From positions 1,426,001-1,490,000 of the forward strand of contig NC_015388.1 in the NCBI RefSeq assembly GCF_000195295.1: 64,000 bases of DNA, read 5' to 3'. The stretch is from Desulfobacca acetoxidans DSM 11109. GTDB taxonomy: Bacteria > Desulfobacterota > Desulfobaccia > Desulfobaccales > Desulfobaccaceae. The position numbers were made by a program, and so were the translations under genes. Positions 35,675 through 45,428 of the stretch are shown here, one piece after another (the stretch's first letter is position 1; each line of letters begins with the position of its first letter). The notes beneath the pieces are model-generated. The model was not told the origin of the DNA. It worked only from the letters and a program-made list of their open reading frames with translations, and ran no database searches.

Positions 35675-36047
35675 CCCTCAATACTGTTGAGTTAAGATGG
35701 TCATTCTAAACGGAGCGAGGCGGCCTGAAGAATCTAACCTGCCACATTCCATTGCTTGGGGCGAGTACAAGCGCGGAGAATACAAGAATCGCCCCTCCGG
35801 GTGAGCCTGCTGGTGCTGCAGTAATGTAGGACGCGAAAGCGGAGCGCATCCCGCCTTCTGCATTTCTCCGATGCTGCCGGGAAATGATTTTAATGGTGCG
35901 CGGGCGCCCCACAGGTACTGGCAATTATCGAGAAATCGAGGTTTTTCAATGTAGAGTGGGGACCGCCCACGCTTCTTTGATCTAATCTCTCGGCTAGCTG
36001 AAGTATGACGAGACCAAAAAACGATAATCAGAAACCTCATGGGGGTG
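35675..36047. other. convergent intergenic region with repeats
   Basis: No gene is supported. It holds a diverged family A segment (TTGGGGCGAGTACAAGCGCG, AATCGCCCCTCC, about 35757-35800) and a family C copy (GTAGGACGCGAAAGCGGAGC, then GCATCCCGCC, 35824-35856). A long minus-strand frame covering this region has no family resemblance. Confidence 0.5.
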
Positions 36048-37448
36048 TCAGTAGGCGCCAGGCGAGTGGAGGCGGCGGCGGTAGACTGATGTGTAATCGC
36101 AGCCGGTATCGGCGCATAGATTTTTTGCCCCCCAGAGGGCCAGGGCGAGGCTAAAGACCAGGTCGTCGTGAGGGCCGTCTGGCCCGGCGGCATAGCGCTC
36201 CCGACCCGAGGCGCTGATGGTTAGGTGGAAGTTTTCCAATTCGTGGATGAGGAGAGGGAGTTGAGGGAGAGCCGGGGCCAGTTTAAGACTGCCGGTCTGT
36301 AGGGCTACCTGGAGGTTGGCGATCAGGTCTCGTTGGGGAAGACGGAGGTCTCGGCCGTTCTGAGAAACCGCTTCGCCGCCGTGAATAGTAACGGCATAAG
36401 GATTCATTCCGGCCTGAGTGAGCATATCCACGACTGGCGCACCAACGCCGGTCTTATCAACTATGAGGAGGGGGTTGGGTCCAATCTGCGGTTGTTGGAG
36501 AAGTTCCCGAACCTGACGGACAATATCCGGGTAGGGGGTTCGCAAAGGGAATCGTTGTAGATGGCGCAGATGGCAGGGGGGATCAGGAAGCGCTGGAGAT
36601 CGGTGGATAATGGTCAGAGCGGAATAATCTTGTGACTGGCCCAGATCCAGGCCGATAAAAAAGGTCCCCGTCGGTGGGCTGGGAGTGATTTCGGCAAAGA
36701 GGGGAGAAACCTGGCTGCACTGGGCGGTCTGGAGTAGGTGGGCTGGGAAGAGTTGATTGGCAGCCTCACCGAATTCGCAAAAATACTCGGCCCGAAACCA
36801 GGCTGCGGGAAGGGAGCGTTGTTCAGCGGCGAGGAAATCTGCCGAAATACGAGGGCACTGGGTAGCGGGAATGGTATAGCGTTGCCATTGATCCCCGCCT
36901 TCGGTATAGCAATGATAAAACCAGCCACGTTTACCGGCGGGAGTGGATAGGGCGGTTAATCGCCCCCGGCTCACTGCCAGCATGGGGCGTACGGCGTAAT
37001 AGAGCTCATCGGGTACCAAGGCGGCCTCATCAATGACCAGGAGGCGTACTTCAGAAAAACCGCGTATAGTTTCTTCCTGGCCAGGGAGTGAAATGATACG
37101 ACTGCCGTGGTCAAATTCGAGACGCAGGGCGCTGGTTCGGCAGGCGGCCGGAGCGTGAGGCAGCCTCTGATAGAGCCCGGCTGCTTTGCGAAAGAGTTCC
37201 TGCGACTGGCGCAGGCTGGGGCTGAGAAGCAGGATCAAGGCGCCGGGATGAAAGAGGGCCTCATGTAGGGCCAGGGCCGCCGCGGAGGTGGATTTGCCAG
37301 ACTGCCTGGAGCAGAGTAAAAGGGCTTGCTCCGGCCGAGAGACCAGGAAGTCCTGCTGCCAGGGATCGGGGGTGAGGCCGCAAAGCTGGAGAAGGAGGTC
37401 CGGTCGGAGGGCTAGTTCTAAATCATTTATGTAGGGATTGGAGGGCAT
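36048..37448 (-). CDS. phage-type terminase large subunit (orphan)
   Basis: The 466-aa protein is a complete terminase motor. The ATPase half has a Walker A (CSRQSGKST, about residues 47-55) and a Walker B (LLVIDEAA); the RNase H-like nuclease half has FIGLDLGQSQDYSAL, LIVDKTGVG and GPDGPHDDLVFSLALA with spaced acidic residues. In phages it packages DNA into the capsid. The only phage-like neighbour is the small-subunit-like gene, which overlaps its 5' end by 26 bp. No portal, capsid or tail gene is within reach, so the pair is either a prophage relic or domesticated. No frameshift is seen. Confidence 0.85.
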   Translation of the reverse strand: MPSNPYINDLELALRPDLLLQLCGLTPDPWQQDFLVSRPEQALLLCSRQSGKSTSAAALALHEALFHPGALILLLSPSLRQSQELFRKAAGLYQRLPHAPAACRTSALRLEFDHGSRIISLPGQEETIRGFSEVRLLVIDEAALVPDELYYAVRPMLAVSRGRLTALSTPAGKRGWFYHCYTEGGDQWQRYTIPATQCPRISADFLAAEQRSLPAAWFRAEYFCEFGEAANQLFPAHLLQTAQCSQVSPLFAEITPSPPTGTFFIGLDLGQSQDYSALTIIHRSPALPDPPCHLRHLQRFPLRTPYPDIVRQVRELLQQPQIGPNPLLIVDKTGVGAPVVDMLTQAGMNPYAVTIHGGEAVSQNGRDLRLPQRDLIANLQVALQTGSLKLAPALPQLPLLIHELENFHLTISASGRERYAAGPDGPHDDLVFSLALALWGAKNLCADTGCDYTSVYRRRLHSPGAY

Positions 37449-37914
37449 GGATCACCGCCAGTCGGCTTTCGGGGTAGGGTTCCAAAGCGGCAAGGATAGC
37501 AGTGCGCAGTTCCCGCCAGGTAGAGGAGTGGAGGAAATCGTTTTCCCGAGTCTGAGCGCCGCCCTCGGGCAGTTTGGCCAGCAATGTGGTGAGGCGGACA
37601 AACTCCCGGATACCGGCCAGGGCTGCGGCCGGGTCTTTCCCTTTTTTAGCCTTTTTGATAATCTCCAGGGCTAGATTCTGGAGGTCGCACAAACATTGGC
37701 GCTGAGATTGAACTGCATCATGCGCCGGGGATGTATGAATTCGTTGCTGGTACTGATCCATATGTTTTTTATGTCGGGTGAGGGTCCAAGGGCTTATGCC
37801 GTAGCTTTGTGATATTGATTTACGGGTCTCGCCTTGTAAAAGAGCAGCCTCGATAGCCTCCCGGGCAGGATGGCGGCAGACGGAGCAGAGGATTTTTGAG
37901 GTGGTTTTAGGCAT
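37423..37914 (-). CDS. terminase small-subunit-like DNA-binding protein
   Basis: The 163-aa protein has an N-terminal Cys pair (CSVCRHPAREAIEAALLQG) followed by a helix-turn-helix (TRKSISQSYGISPWTLTRH), then helical segments. This matches small terminase-like or homeodomain-like DNA-binding proteins that recognise the packaging site. The start at 37914 has AAGGAG 8 bases upstream. The gene overlaps the large-subunit gene, a typical phage arrangement. The assignment rests mainly on context. Confidence 0.65.
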   Translation of the reverse strand: MPKTTSKILCSVCRHPAREAIEAALLQGETRKSISQSYGISPWTLTRHKKHMDQYQQRIHTSPAHDAVQSQRQCLCDLQNLALEIIKKAKKGKDPAAALAGIREFVRLTTLLAKLPEGGAQTRENDFLHSSTWRELRTAILAALEPYPESRLAVIHALQSLHK

Positions 37915-38543
37915 ATAGCAGACTCCTTGTCCAAGACAGGTTAGGGAACTTATTTCCAGTGAAAATCCCTCCAACTTTTTTTATTCTGGCACCACGCCTC
38001 CCTTTTTCTGTACAATAACAACTCATGGAAATCTCATCAAACCGATTTAGCCCCAGTGGTGGGTTTGGAGATAAGTTTAGTAAATGCAGTATTTTATTCC
38101 AGCACAGCGAGGACACATGCAGTATATGACAAACAAGGGGGCTAATCGCTAGCTGCTGCTAAGACTTTTTGTTTTGCTAGGCTTAAGATCAGACCTGGGT
38201 TTCGGGATGGCAGAGGGTTTCTTGACAAGAGGCTTTCCGAAGCAAGCAGCGTTCTGTCCCCGTATATCGTGGACAACAGCTATCGCCAAGGCGCCACTTC
38301 GAGCTAATAGGGGTAATCAGACGATCCGTTACTGCCGTAGACCGTTAATTCAAGTATTCAGCCTGATCTTCCGAACACTAATGAAAGAACTTTCATAAAA
38401 CTGGATTTGGGTCAGCAGCAGGACAAGTGTAAAGATTACCTGATTTCTTTATGATCGGTTCTATATCAGTAGGGATTATCTATTTGCTGCTGGCTACGTC
38501 CAATAAGGATTTTTGACTCGGAATATGGGGGAGATCGATTCAA
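37915..38543. other. 600-bp intergenic region, nothing recognised
   Basis: No gene, RNA or repeat is recognised with confidence. The stretch separates divergent transcription units. Two copies of a GCTGCTG-containing motif (about 38151-38160 and 38489-38496) flank it, but I cannot assign them meaning. Confidence 0.4.
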
Positions 38544-39722
38544 ATGGAAGTAGAACGGAGGCGGGAAGCCATAAAGCATGTGAAAGAATTGTTGGCAGAA
38601 CCGGTGGAAATATTGGTGGTGGATGATTGCCCGGTCCAGGCTGAACTCCTCCGATATATCCTTGAAAACCAGAAATACCTGGTCTCCATAGCCAGAAACG
38701 GCCAGGAAGCTCTGGATAAACTCGAAGAGCGTCGGCCAACCCTCGTAATCAGTGATATCGCCATGCCCGAAATGGACGGGTTCGAACTCTGCCGGCGAAT
38801 CAAAGCTGTTGATCGGTTTAAAGATCTGCCGGTAATTATCCTTACGTCTTTAAACGATCTAAGTCATGTTATGCAGGGTTTGAAGTGTGGTACCGATAAT
38901 TTTATCAGCAAACCCTATAGTGCGGAGTTCCTGTTGTCTCGGATCAGACACGTCCTGATGAATCAAGGTCTAAGGAAGACCCGACCCCATCAGATGGGCA
39001 TGGAAATCTTTTTCGACGGTCAGAAACATTTTATCAAATCGGATCGGGTGCAGATTTTGGACCTATTAATCTCAACCTTTGAAGGCGCCGTCGAAAAAAA
39101 CAAGGCACTGGAGGAGGCGAACCGAGAATTGATCAAGGCCAGGGACCTGTTGCAGAGACAGACTGAAGAACTAATGGCTCTCTCACTACGCGACGGACTT
39201 ACCGGACTTTATAACCGCCGGGCCTTTATGACTTTGGCGGAGCATCAACTCAAGGTAGCCGAGCGCACCGAGACCTCGCTGCTACTCATGTTTATTGACC
39301 TGGATGATTTAAAAGCTGTCAATGATCTTTATGGTCACGCCATGGGGGATCGGGTCTTGGTCGCCACCGCCAACATCTTGGGAACGGTATTTCGCCAATC
39401 AGACCTGGTCGCCCGCCTCGGGGGAGATGAATTTGTTGTCCTTTATCTCTGCAGTAATGCCGATGCCCCGGAAGCAGTAGTTGAGCGGCTGCAAAAGCGA
39501 CTGCGGCAATACAATGCCTGTCCCAAAGAGCATCCCAATAATCTTTCCCTCAGTATCGGATTTGCCTGGTATAATCCGGGCTGCCCCGTACCTCTGGAAG
39601 AGCTTTTACAGGAAGCCGATGATATGATGTATGCTCAAAAGAAAGCTAAAAAGCAAGGTGTGGGTTATCCATCGCCTTCCGATCTGGCGACGCCTCCCTC
39701 AGGGAAGGGAATGTTGCATTAA
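38544..39722 (+). CDS. response regulator with GGDEF output (PleD-like)
   Basis: The N-terminal receiver domain (about residues 18-140) has the acidic pair VVDD, the phospho-acceptor Asp in LVISDIAMPEMDG and the conserved Lys in FISKPY. A helical linker (about 160-220) leads to a GGDEF domain (about 225-380) with RLGGDEFVVLY, so phosphorylation should drive c-di-GMP synthesis. No histidine kinase gene is adjacent. GGGGGAG lies about 9 bases before the ATG. The gene is monocistronic. Confidence 0.92.
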   Translation: MEVERRREAIKHVKELLAEPVEILVVDDCPVQAELLRYILENQKYLVSIARNGQEALDKLEERRPTLVISDIAMPEMDGFELCRRIKAVDRFKDLPVIILTSLNDLSHVMQGLKCGTDNFISKPYSAEFLLSRIRHVLMNQGLRKTRPHQMGMEIFFDGQKHFIKSDRVQILDLLISTFEGAVEKNKALEEANRELIKARDLLQRQTEELMALSLRDGLTGLYNRRAFMTLAEHQLKVAERTETSLLLMFIDLDDLKAVNDLYGHAMGDRVLVATANILGTVFRQSDLVARLGGDEFVVLYLCSNADAPEAVVERLQKRLRQYNACPKEHPNNLSLSIGFAWYNPGCPVPLEELLQEADDMMYAQKKAKKQGVGYPSPSDLATPPSGKGMLH

Positions 39723-39809
39723 GCAGGTTCCAGGGGGAACGTTTCTGAAATGTTATCGTTCCTAATTGGGTCAGCAGCCCATGAATAATTGCTTTGAAGG
39801 AGATTCAGC

Positions 39810-41864
39810 ATGATTCCGGAGAACTCGCAATGCCTCCGTCCGGCTTCGGCCATAGACGAACTTTGCATTAATACCATTCGATTCCTGGCGGTGGATGCCG
39901 TGCAGCAGGCGCGTTCAGGACATCCCGGCATGCCGATGGGGGCGGCCGCTATGGCCTTTGCTCTCTGGGACCGCTTTCTCAAGTTCAACCCCCTCAACCC
40001 GCAATGGCCCGATCGGGACCGGTTTGTCCTTTCCGCCGGGCACGGCTGTGCTATGCTGTACGCCCTGCTGCACCTCTATGGCTTCGAATTGTCTCTGACG
40101 GAAATCAAAAGCTTCCGTCAGTGGGGTGCCCTGACGCCAGGACATCCCGAGTATGGCAGGACCCCGGGGGTGGAAGCTACCACCGGCCCCTTGGGACAAG
40201 GGATTGCCAATGCCGTCGGCATGGCCATTGCCGAGGCGGCCCTGGCGGCTCGCTTCAATCGACCCGAACACGCCATCATCGATCATTTTACCTATGTTCT
40301 GGCCGGGGACGGAGATCTGATGGAAGGGGTTGCCGCCGAGGCTATCTCTCTGGCCGGTCACCTCGGTCTCGGAAAACTCATCGTTCTCTATGACGATAAT
40401 CACATCTCCATCGAAGGCGACACCACCATCGCCTTCACTGAGGACGTCAAAGGGCGTTTTGCGGCCTGCGGCTGGCACGTTCTCAGTGTCCAGGACGGCA
40501 ATGAGGTCCGGGAAGTGGCGGCGGCAATTGCCGCAGCCCAACAGGAAAGCGGCCGCCCCTCTCTCATCGCCATCCGCAGCCACATCGGCTACGGCAGTCC
40601 CCACAAACAAGACACGCCCGAGGCCCACGGCGAACCGCTGGGGGAAAAGGAAGTGGCCCTGACCAAAGAACGGCTGGGGTGGCCAAGGGAGCCGACTTTT
40701 CATGTTCCGGCAGAGGCCTTGGAGCATTTTCGGCCGGCCGTAGCGCGAGGTGCAGCTTGGCAGGCTGAGTGGGAACGGCGTTTTCAGTCCTATGAACGGG
40801 AATATCCGGAGCTGGCGGCAGAGCTTAGGCGCCGGATAAACCGGGAGTTGCCCACGGGTTGGGACCAGGAAACGCCCGTTTTCAGTCCAGCCCAGGGGCC
40901 TGTGGCCACCCGGAGCGCCTCGGGCAAAATCCTCAATGCCCTGGCCCCCAAGCTCCCCGAGTTGATGGGCGGCTCGGCCGATCTGGCGCCCAGCACCAAG
41001 ACCATCATTGCCGGAGCCGGGTCGTTTCAGGCCGGGTGCCGAGAGGGCCGCAATCTGCATTTCGGCGTCCGGGAGCACGGTATGGGGGCCATTTTGAACG
41101 GGTTAGCCTACCACGGCGGGTTTATCCCGTATGGCGCTACCTTCCTGATATTTAGCGATTACATGATTCCTGCCATACGCCTGGCGGCCATGGGCGGTCT
41201 TAAGGTGATCTATGTGTTCACCCATGACAGCATCGGCCTGGGTGAAGACGGCCCTACCCACCAGGCGGTGGAGCAGCTCTTGAGCCTGCGGGCTATCCCC
41301 AATCTTTCCGTTATCCGCCCCGCCGACGCCAATGAAACCGCTGCGGCCTGGCGGATTGCCCTGAGCCGCCAGGATGGACCGACAGCCCTGGCGCTGTCCC
41401 GACAGAATCTGCCGGTGCTGGATCTCCAGAAGTACCCGTATATCCAGGAGGGAGTAGGGCGCGGCGGCTATATTCTGGCGGAGCCGCCCGGCGGTGCCAT
41501 TCCCGAGCTTATCCTGGTCGCCACCGGCTCGGAAGTACACCTGGCCCTTGAGGCTCAGGGGGCTTTGGCTGCCGCCGGAGTGGCAGCGCGCGTGGTGAGT
41601 CTGCCATGCGGGCAACTGTTTCAGGCGCAGCCGCCAACCTACCGCGAACAGGTGCTCCCACCCGGCAAACCGCTGGTTACCCTTGAAACCGGGGTTTCTT
41701 TAGGCTGGCGGCCCTATGTAACTACGGGCGGGCCGCTCGAGGTCATCGGCATAGATCGCTTTGGCGCCTCCGCCCCCGGCAACGTAGTGATGCGGGAGTA
41801 TGGTTTTAGCGTCGAAAATGTCTGCCAGCGGGCATTAAATTTATTAGGGCGGGAGGGAAGGTAA
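39810..41864 (+). CDS. tkt: transketolase
   Basis: Transketolase moves two-carbon units between sugar phosphates using thiamine diphosphate and Mg2+. The 684-aa protein is full length: [11 protein letters not shown] near the N-terminus, [14 protein letters not shown], the ThDP/Mg motif [13 protein letters not shown] (GDG...N-type), and the pyrimidine-domain motifs [10 protein letters not shown] and [20 protein letters not shown] precedes the ATG. It is monocistronic. With the class I aldolase and Prs it supports pentose formation by the non-oxidative route. Confidence 0.96.
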   Translation: MIPENSQCLRPASAIDELCINTIRFLAVDAVQQARSGHPGMPMGAAAMAFALWDRFLKFNPLNPQWPDRDRFVLSAGHGCAMLYALLHLYGFELSLTEIKSFRQWGALTPGHPEYGRTPGVEATTGPLGQGIANAVGMAIAEAALAARFNRPEHAIIDHFTYVLAGDGDLMEGVAAEAISLAGHLGLGKLIVLYDDNHISIEGDTTIAFTEDVKGRFAACGWHVLSVQDGNEVREVAAAIAAAQQESGRPSLIAIRSHIGYGSPHKQDTPEAHGEPLGEKEVALTKERLGWPREPTFHVPAEALEHFRPAVARGAAWQAEWERRFQSYEREYPELAAELRRRINRELPTGWDQETPVFSPAQGPVATRSASGKILNALAPKLPELMGGSADLAPSTKTIIAGAGSFQAGCREGRNLHFGVREHGMGAILNGLAYHGGFIPYGATFLIFSDYMIPAIRLAAMGGLKVIYVFTHDSIGLGEDGPTHQAVEQLLSLRAIPNLSVIRPADANETAAAWRIALSRQDGPTALALSRQNLPVLDLQKYPYIQEGVGRGGYILAEPPGGAIPELILVATGSEVHLALEAQGALAAAGVAARVVSLPCGQLFQAQPPTYREQVLPPGKPLVTLETGVSLGWRPYVTTGGPLEVIGIDRFGASAPGNVVMREYGFSVENVCQRALNLLGREGR

Positions 41865-41916
41865 GAGAGGATGATCTCATTACAGGAATCTTTATGATTC
41901 AAGATGGCATCCATCA

Positions 41917-42206
41917 GTCCTCAAACAGTATCGGCAACTGACCTATGAGGAGTTAGCCTTTCATCCGGAGGATTCGGCCTCCTTCCGTGTTTTTTCCAGG
42001 TTGAAGATGGGGCAGCATCCCAGCGACACCACCTTGCAAGAAAACATTAAGCCCATCAGTCCATTGACCAGGGAAGTGGTGAACCTGGTTCTCGTCCAGC
42101 ATGCGGCCTGCCAGGATGCCGAGAAGGGTCGCACCGTCCGTTTCGATTCCATCGCTGTTGACGCCAATATTCATTATCCCACCGATTCGACCTTGCTGCA
42201 GGGAGG
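41917..42206 (+). pseudogene. DDE transposase N-terminal remnant
   Basis: One frame reads VLKQYRQLTYEELAFHPEDS, then FRVFSRLK, an NIKPISPLTREVVN segment and FDSIAVDANIHYPTDSTLLQ, which is the region around the first catalytic Asp of ISNCY/IS5-like DDE transposases. No start codon, downstream catalytic residues or inverted repeats are present. The frame runs directly into the ribosome site of the truncated cusC-like gene, so an IS-mediated rearrangement is likely. Confidence 0.65.
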
Positions 42207-42211
42207 ATATC

Positions 42212-42520
42212 GTGCTGGTGCGCAGACTTGTTTTTTTCCTGATTATATGGGTATTGTTGACCCTCCAGGCGGCTGCGGCGCCCGGGCGGGTCTATACCCT
42301 CAAGGAATTGGAGGAGATTGCCCTCCAAGTCCATCCGTCACTGAAGGCTGCATTTGAAGCCACGCGTCAGGCTGACGCCGACTGGCGGATCACCCGACAG
42401 TATCCTAATCCGGAATTAGATATTGGAGTAAGTTCCCAGAAGACCAAGGGCGGGGAAGGGCCTTTAACCGGCACCGGTTACAATCTTACGGTCACCCAGC
42501 CCATCGAGTGGGTGGGAAGG
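42212..42520 (+). pseudogene. CusC/TolC-like outer-membrane efflux protein, N-terminal remnant
   Basis: GTG at 42212 follows GGAGG by 5 bases. The frame encodes a signal peptide (RRLVFFLIIWVLLTLQAAAA) and the start of an outer-membrane efflux protein: YTLKELEEIALQVHPSLKAA, QYPNPELDIGVSS and TQPIEWVGRR, as in CusC/CzcC. After about 100 residues the similarity stops and sequence from a different gene (cusA-like C-terminus) follows in another frame. The original protein should be over 400 aa. Confidence 0.75.
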
Positions 42521-42947
42521 CGGGCTAAAAGGCGCCCTGATCATTCTGAACCTCCCCCTGGCCCTCATCGGCGGCATCCTGGGTCTGCTTATCTCCGGCC
42601 TCTACTTAAGTGTGCCGGCCTCGGTGGGGTTTATTGCCCTGTTTGGGGTGGCAGTGCTCAACGGGGTAGTCCTGGTTTCACAGATAAATCTGCTCCGGCG
42701 GGAGGGACTGGAAGTGGAGGAGGCGGTGCGGCAGGGATGCGAGCGGCGGCTGCAGCCGGTCTTGATGACTGCCCTGGTTGCCATTCTGGGGCTGGTCCCC
42801 TTGCTCTTTGCCACCGGACCCGGGTCGGAGGTGCAGCGGCCCCTGGCGGTGGTGGTGGTGAGCGGTCTTTTCACCTCCACCCTGCTGACCTTGATTGTTT
42901 TGCCGGTGCTGTATGGCAGGTTCGCCGAACGCCTGCCGGAGCATTAG
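42521..42947 (+). pseudogene. CusA/CzcA-type RND efflux pump, C-terminal remnant
   Basis: This frame encodes only the last 140 or so residues of a heavy-metal RND pump: ALIILNLPLALIGGILGLL, then SVPASVGFIALFGVAVLNGV, a GLVPLLFATGPGSEVQRPLA element and LPVLYGRFAERLPEH ending at a stop. The full pump is over 1000 aa. The joint with the cusC-like remnant at about 42520 implies one deletion that removed the rest of cusC, a membrane-fusion protein gene and most of cusA. Confidence 0.78.
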
Positions 42948-42954
42948 GAGGGAT

Positions 42955-43065
42955 ATGTTTGAAATGCGTCACCTGACCGAAGAGGAAGGGGGTGGCTTTC
43001 TTATTACATTGCTGCCAAGATTGGGTTGGTATAAATGTGAAACTACCTCGTCTTTTTCTCGGTAA
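42955..43065 (+). pseudogene. possible HicB-like antitoxin, N-terminal fragment
   Basis: A 36-codon frame begins at an ATG with an AGGAGG site and reads MFEMRHLTEEEGGGFLITLL. This opening resembles HicB-type antitoxins (RPLTEEEGGGYLI...), but the sequence loses similarity and ends at TAA. It may be a frameshifted remnant. No HicA partner is seen. Confidence 0.35.
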
Positions 43066-43160
43066 TCAGGGAATGGGCAAGTATCATCAAAATAACCTTT
43101 AGGGTATTCATCTTCTGGTTTCCAGATATCATCCGCTCTTATGGTGTGAATGCTGCCATA

Positions 43161-43229
43161 GGACGGCGGGCGCGGCCCGCCCTATGAGTAAATTATCGAT
43201 AATGGGATAGAGCGGCCCATGGCCGCCGG
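43161..43229 (+). repeat. dispersed repeat family B, partial copy 3
   Basis: It contains GGACGGCGGGCGCGGCCCGC followed by CCTATGAGTAAATTATCGAT and AATGGGATAGAGCGGCCCAT, corresponding to the central part of the copies at 17207 and 29173. Both outer flanks are missing. Confidence 0.7.
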
Positions 43230-43365
43230 TTTCATTTAGTTCCGCCGCATCCCCTTGGGGATGCCCCGGACCTCCCGGTCGAACATACTGAAGTTCCAGA
43301 AGCTCCAATTGGCAATTCAAGGCTAATGTATTATATCGGCCGCAAGCCGGATGATGCGGTCTTCT

Positions 43366-43869
43366 TTACTCTTTAGTGAGATGGCCGGCCTGCCAGTTAA
43401 TATCGTTCTGCTGTTCCTGAACCATGGGGTCCTTTCGCCGCCGGGAAGCTTTTTTAAAGGTGGCAATAGGCGCCAAGGCCTCTGCGCTGGCGTAATCCTG
43501 CGGCAGCCCGAATTCCTCATAAGCGGAAAGTTCCGCGCCGAATACATCTGTAAGCCTGTGTTTTATAAGTGAGATAGCCAGATGGGTTCGGAAGGCTTGG
43601 ACGAGGTCCGCCACCTTCTTTGAGCCAAAGGTAACCACCTCGCGATAAGCTTTTTCTGCCTCCAGGTTCCAGTGCCAGGTGTCTTCAAAGGCGGTTATTT
43701 GGGCCGCTGCTAGTTCCCCACTTTTTTCAGCAAAGAGAATATTATAGGTTGCTTGACTGTTGAAGGGAGGGTCCAGGTAAATTAAATCCACACTAGCAGT
43801 GTCGATCTGATTGCGCAAGATATCGAGATTGTCCCCGAAAAAAAGTTTGTTTTTCCAGGCTGGACTCAT
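43366..43869 (-). pseudogene. DNA adenine/cytosine-N4 methyltransferase remnant
   Basis: The N-terminus is convincing for a site-specific DNA methyltransferase: KNKLFFGDNLDILR, then DLIYLDPPFNS (catalytic DPPF motif), AEKSG and FEDTWHW. Then the frame jumps to a segment that normally lies far downstream (LTDVFGAELSAYEEFGLPQD, SAEALA) and ends in unrelated sequence. The total of 167 aa is much shorter than the 300-500 aa expected, and the SAM-binding FxGxG region is missing. An internal deletion is likely. Confidence 0.6.
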
Positions 43870-44279
43870 GGCGCTTCCTCCAAGCTAAAGGTAATGCCTC
43901 CGGGGATAAAATAAAAATCGTAATACTTCGGCTATCTGAGATAATAGATCAGGAACATGGTTGACGGTGCCCACCCTACAGCACCACAGCATCGACAGAC
44001 CCGTCTGTAGGGGCGAATCTGGTATTCGCCCCAAACAACTGAAGTGTTACTAAAGATCAATGTTCGGCTGGCCTAAGTTGGCTATGGCAACTATCTCACG
44101 ATATAAAAAATATGGCAATGATCAAGAGCAGAACAGAAGCTATAAGATATTTTTCACAAGTTTATTGACAAGAGGTTGCGGGGATAATAAAATAACTTTT
44201 TAAATTTTAGAATAGCCGAGGCTTACCATTTCCCCGCGTCGTGGGGCCAAAATACACTTTTTAAAGGAAAATAAGTAAG
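43870..44279. other. intergenic region with family A repeat
   Basis: It holds repeat family A (43919-44040) and an AT-rich stretch (44080-44279) that probably carries the promoter of the aminotransferase-serA operon. No gene is seen. Confidence 0.5.
43919..44040 (+). repeat. 122-bp dispersed repeat family A, copy 2
   Basis: It is nearly identical to 19672-19793 over the full 122 bp, in the same orientation, including CCCACCCTACAGCACCACAG and CGTCTGTAGGGGCGAATCTG. It is non-coding. Confidence 0.85.
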
Positions 44280-45425
44280 ATGAAGAAACATTATCTCTTA
44301 GCGCCCGGGCCCACTCCGGTGTCTCCGGAAACCCTGCTTGCCATGGCCACGCCCATCATTCACCACCGTTCGCCGCAGTTTGCCGAGGTAGTGGCGGAAT
44401 GCCGGGTGGGTCTGAAGTATTTATTTCAGACAAAACAGGAAGTCTTAATCTTGGCCTCTACCGGTACCGGGGCTATGGAAGGAGCTATTACCAACACCCT
44501 TTCTCCGGGTGATACCGCCTTAGTGGTGCGGGGCGGCAAGTTTGGCGAGCGTTGGGGCGAGATCTGCGCCGCCTATGGGGTCAATTTCGAGGCCATCGAT
44601 GTGGAGTGGGGCAGGGCGGTGCAGGTGGCTGACGTCGCTGCCAAACTGAAGGCCAACCCGGCTATTAAGGCCGTCTGCATTCAGGCCCATGAAACCTCCA
44701 CCGGCGTTAATCATCCGGTAAAGGAGCTGGCTGAGCTTACCAAGTCCTTGCCTGGCACCCTGCTCCTGGTGGATGCCATCAGTGCTTTAGGAGCTTTTGA
44801 GCTGCCGATGGACGCCTGGGGGATAGACATCATGGTGGCCGGGTCGCAGAAGGCTATGATGCTGCCTCCGGGATTGGCCTTTGCCTGTCTGTCCGAAAAG
44901 GCCTGGGAATTTACCAAGACCGCCACGTGCAACAAATATTATTTCAATTTCTCCAAGGAACTGAAGAACATCCAGAAAAACACCGGCGCCTATACCTCGG
45001 CGGTCTCGTTGGTTATGGGTTTGCGCGATGTCTTACGGTATTTCAAGGAAGCCACTCTCGAGAAGATCTTTGCCGAACATCAACTGATGTCCAAGGCTAC
45101 CAAAGCTGCCGTCAAGGCTCTGGGGTTGGAACTGTTCAGTCAGGAAGGTGCTTCCGACGCCCTGACCGCGGTCAGGGCGCCGGCCGGCGTCGACGGTCAG
45201 GACGTCGTAAAATTGCTGCGGGATAAATATGGCATTATGATTGCCGGCGGGCAGGCCGAAGCCAAGGGCAAGATTTTCCGGATTGCCCATATGGGGTATA
45301 TCGGCAATTTTGATATCGTCATGATTATTGCCGCCCTGGAAGTGGTATTGAATGAATTAGGGTATAAAGCTCCTTACGGCGCCGGGGTTAAGGCGGCGGA
45401 GGAAGTATTGTTCGGGGGAGCCTAA
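44280..45425 (+). CDS. class V aminotransferase (alanine-glyoxylate / serine-pyruvate type)
   Basis: This PLP-dependent aminotransferase of class V has 381 aa. It begins with the family's LLAPGPTPVSPETL, has STGTGAMEGAI for cofactor phosphate binding, and the PLP lysine in VAGSQKAMMLPPG. Being 3 bp upstream of serA, it most likely supplies the serine pathway: in organisms lacking serC, such enzymes can convert phosphohydroxypyruvate or hydroxypyruvate to the amino acid. That role is inferred from context. Confidence 0.92.
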   Translation: MKKHYLLAPGPTPVSPETLLAMATPIIHHRSPQFAEVVAECRVGLKYLFQTKQEVLILASTGTGAMEGAITNTLSPGDTALVVRGGKFGERWGEICAAYGVNFEAIDVEWGRAVQVADVAAKLKANPAIKAVCIQAHETSTGVNHPVKELAELTKSLPGTLLLVDAISALGAFELPMDAWGIDIMVAGSQKAMMLPPGLAFACLSEKAWEFTKTATCNKYYFNFSKELKNIQKNTGAYTSAVSLVMGLRDVLRYFKEATLEKIFAEHQLMSKATKAAVKALGLELFSQEGASDALTAVRAPAGVDGQDVVKLLRDKYGIMIAGGQAEAKGKIFRIAHMGYIGNFDIVMIIAALEVVLNELGYKAPYGAGVKAAEEVLFGGA

Positions 45426-45428
45426 GCC

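Noticed and set aside
35678-36193. 171-codon minus-strand frame overlapping the terminase 3' end
   Set aside because: It spans two dispersed repeats and the out-of-frame end of the terminase gene, and its product is not protein-like.
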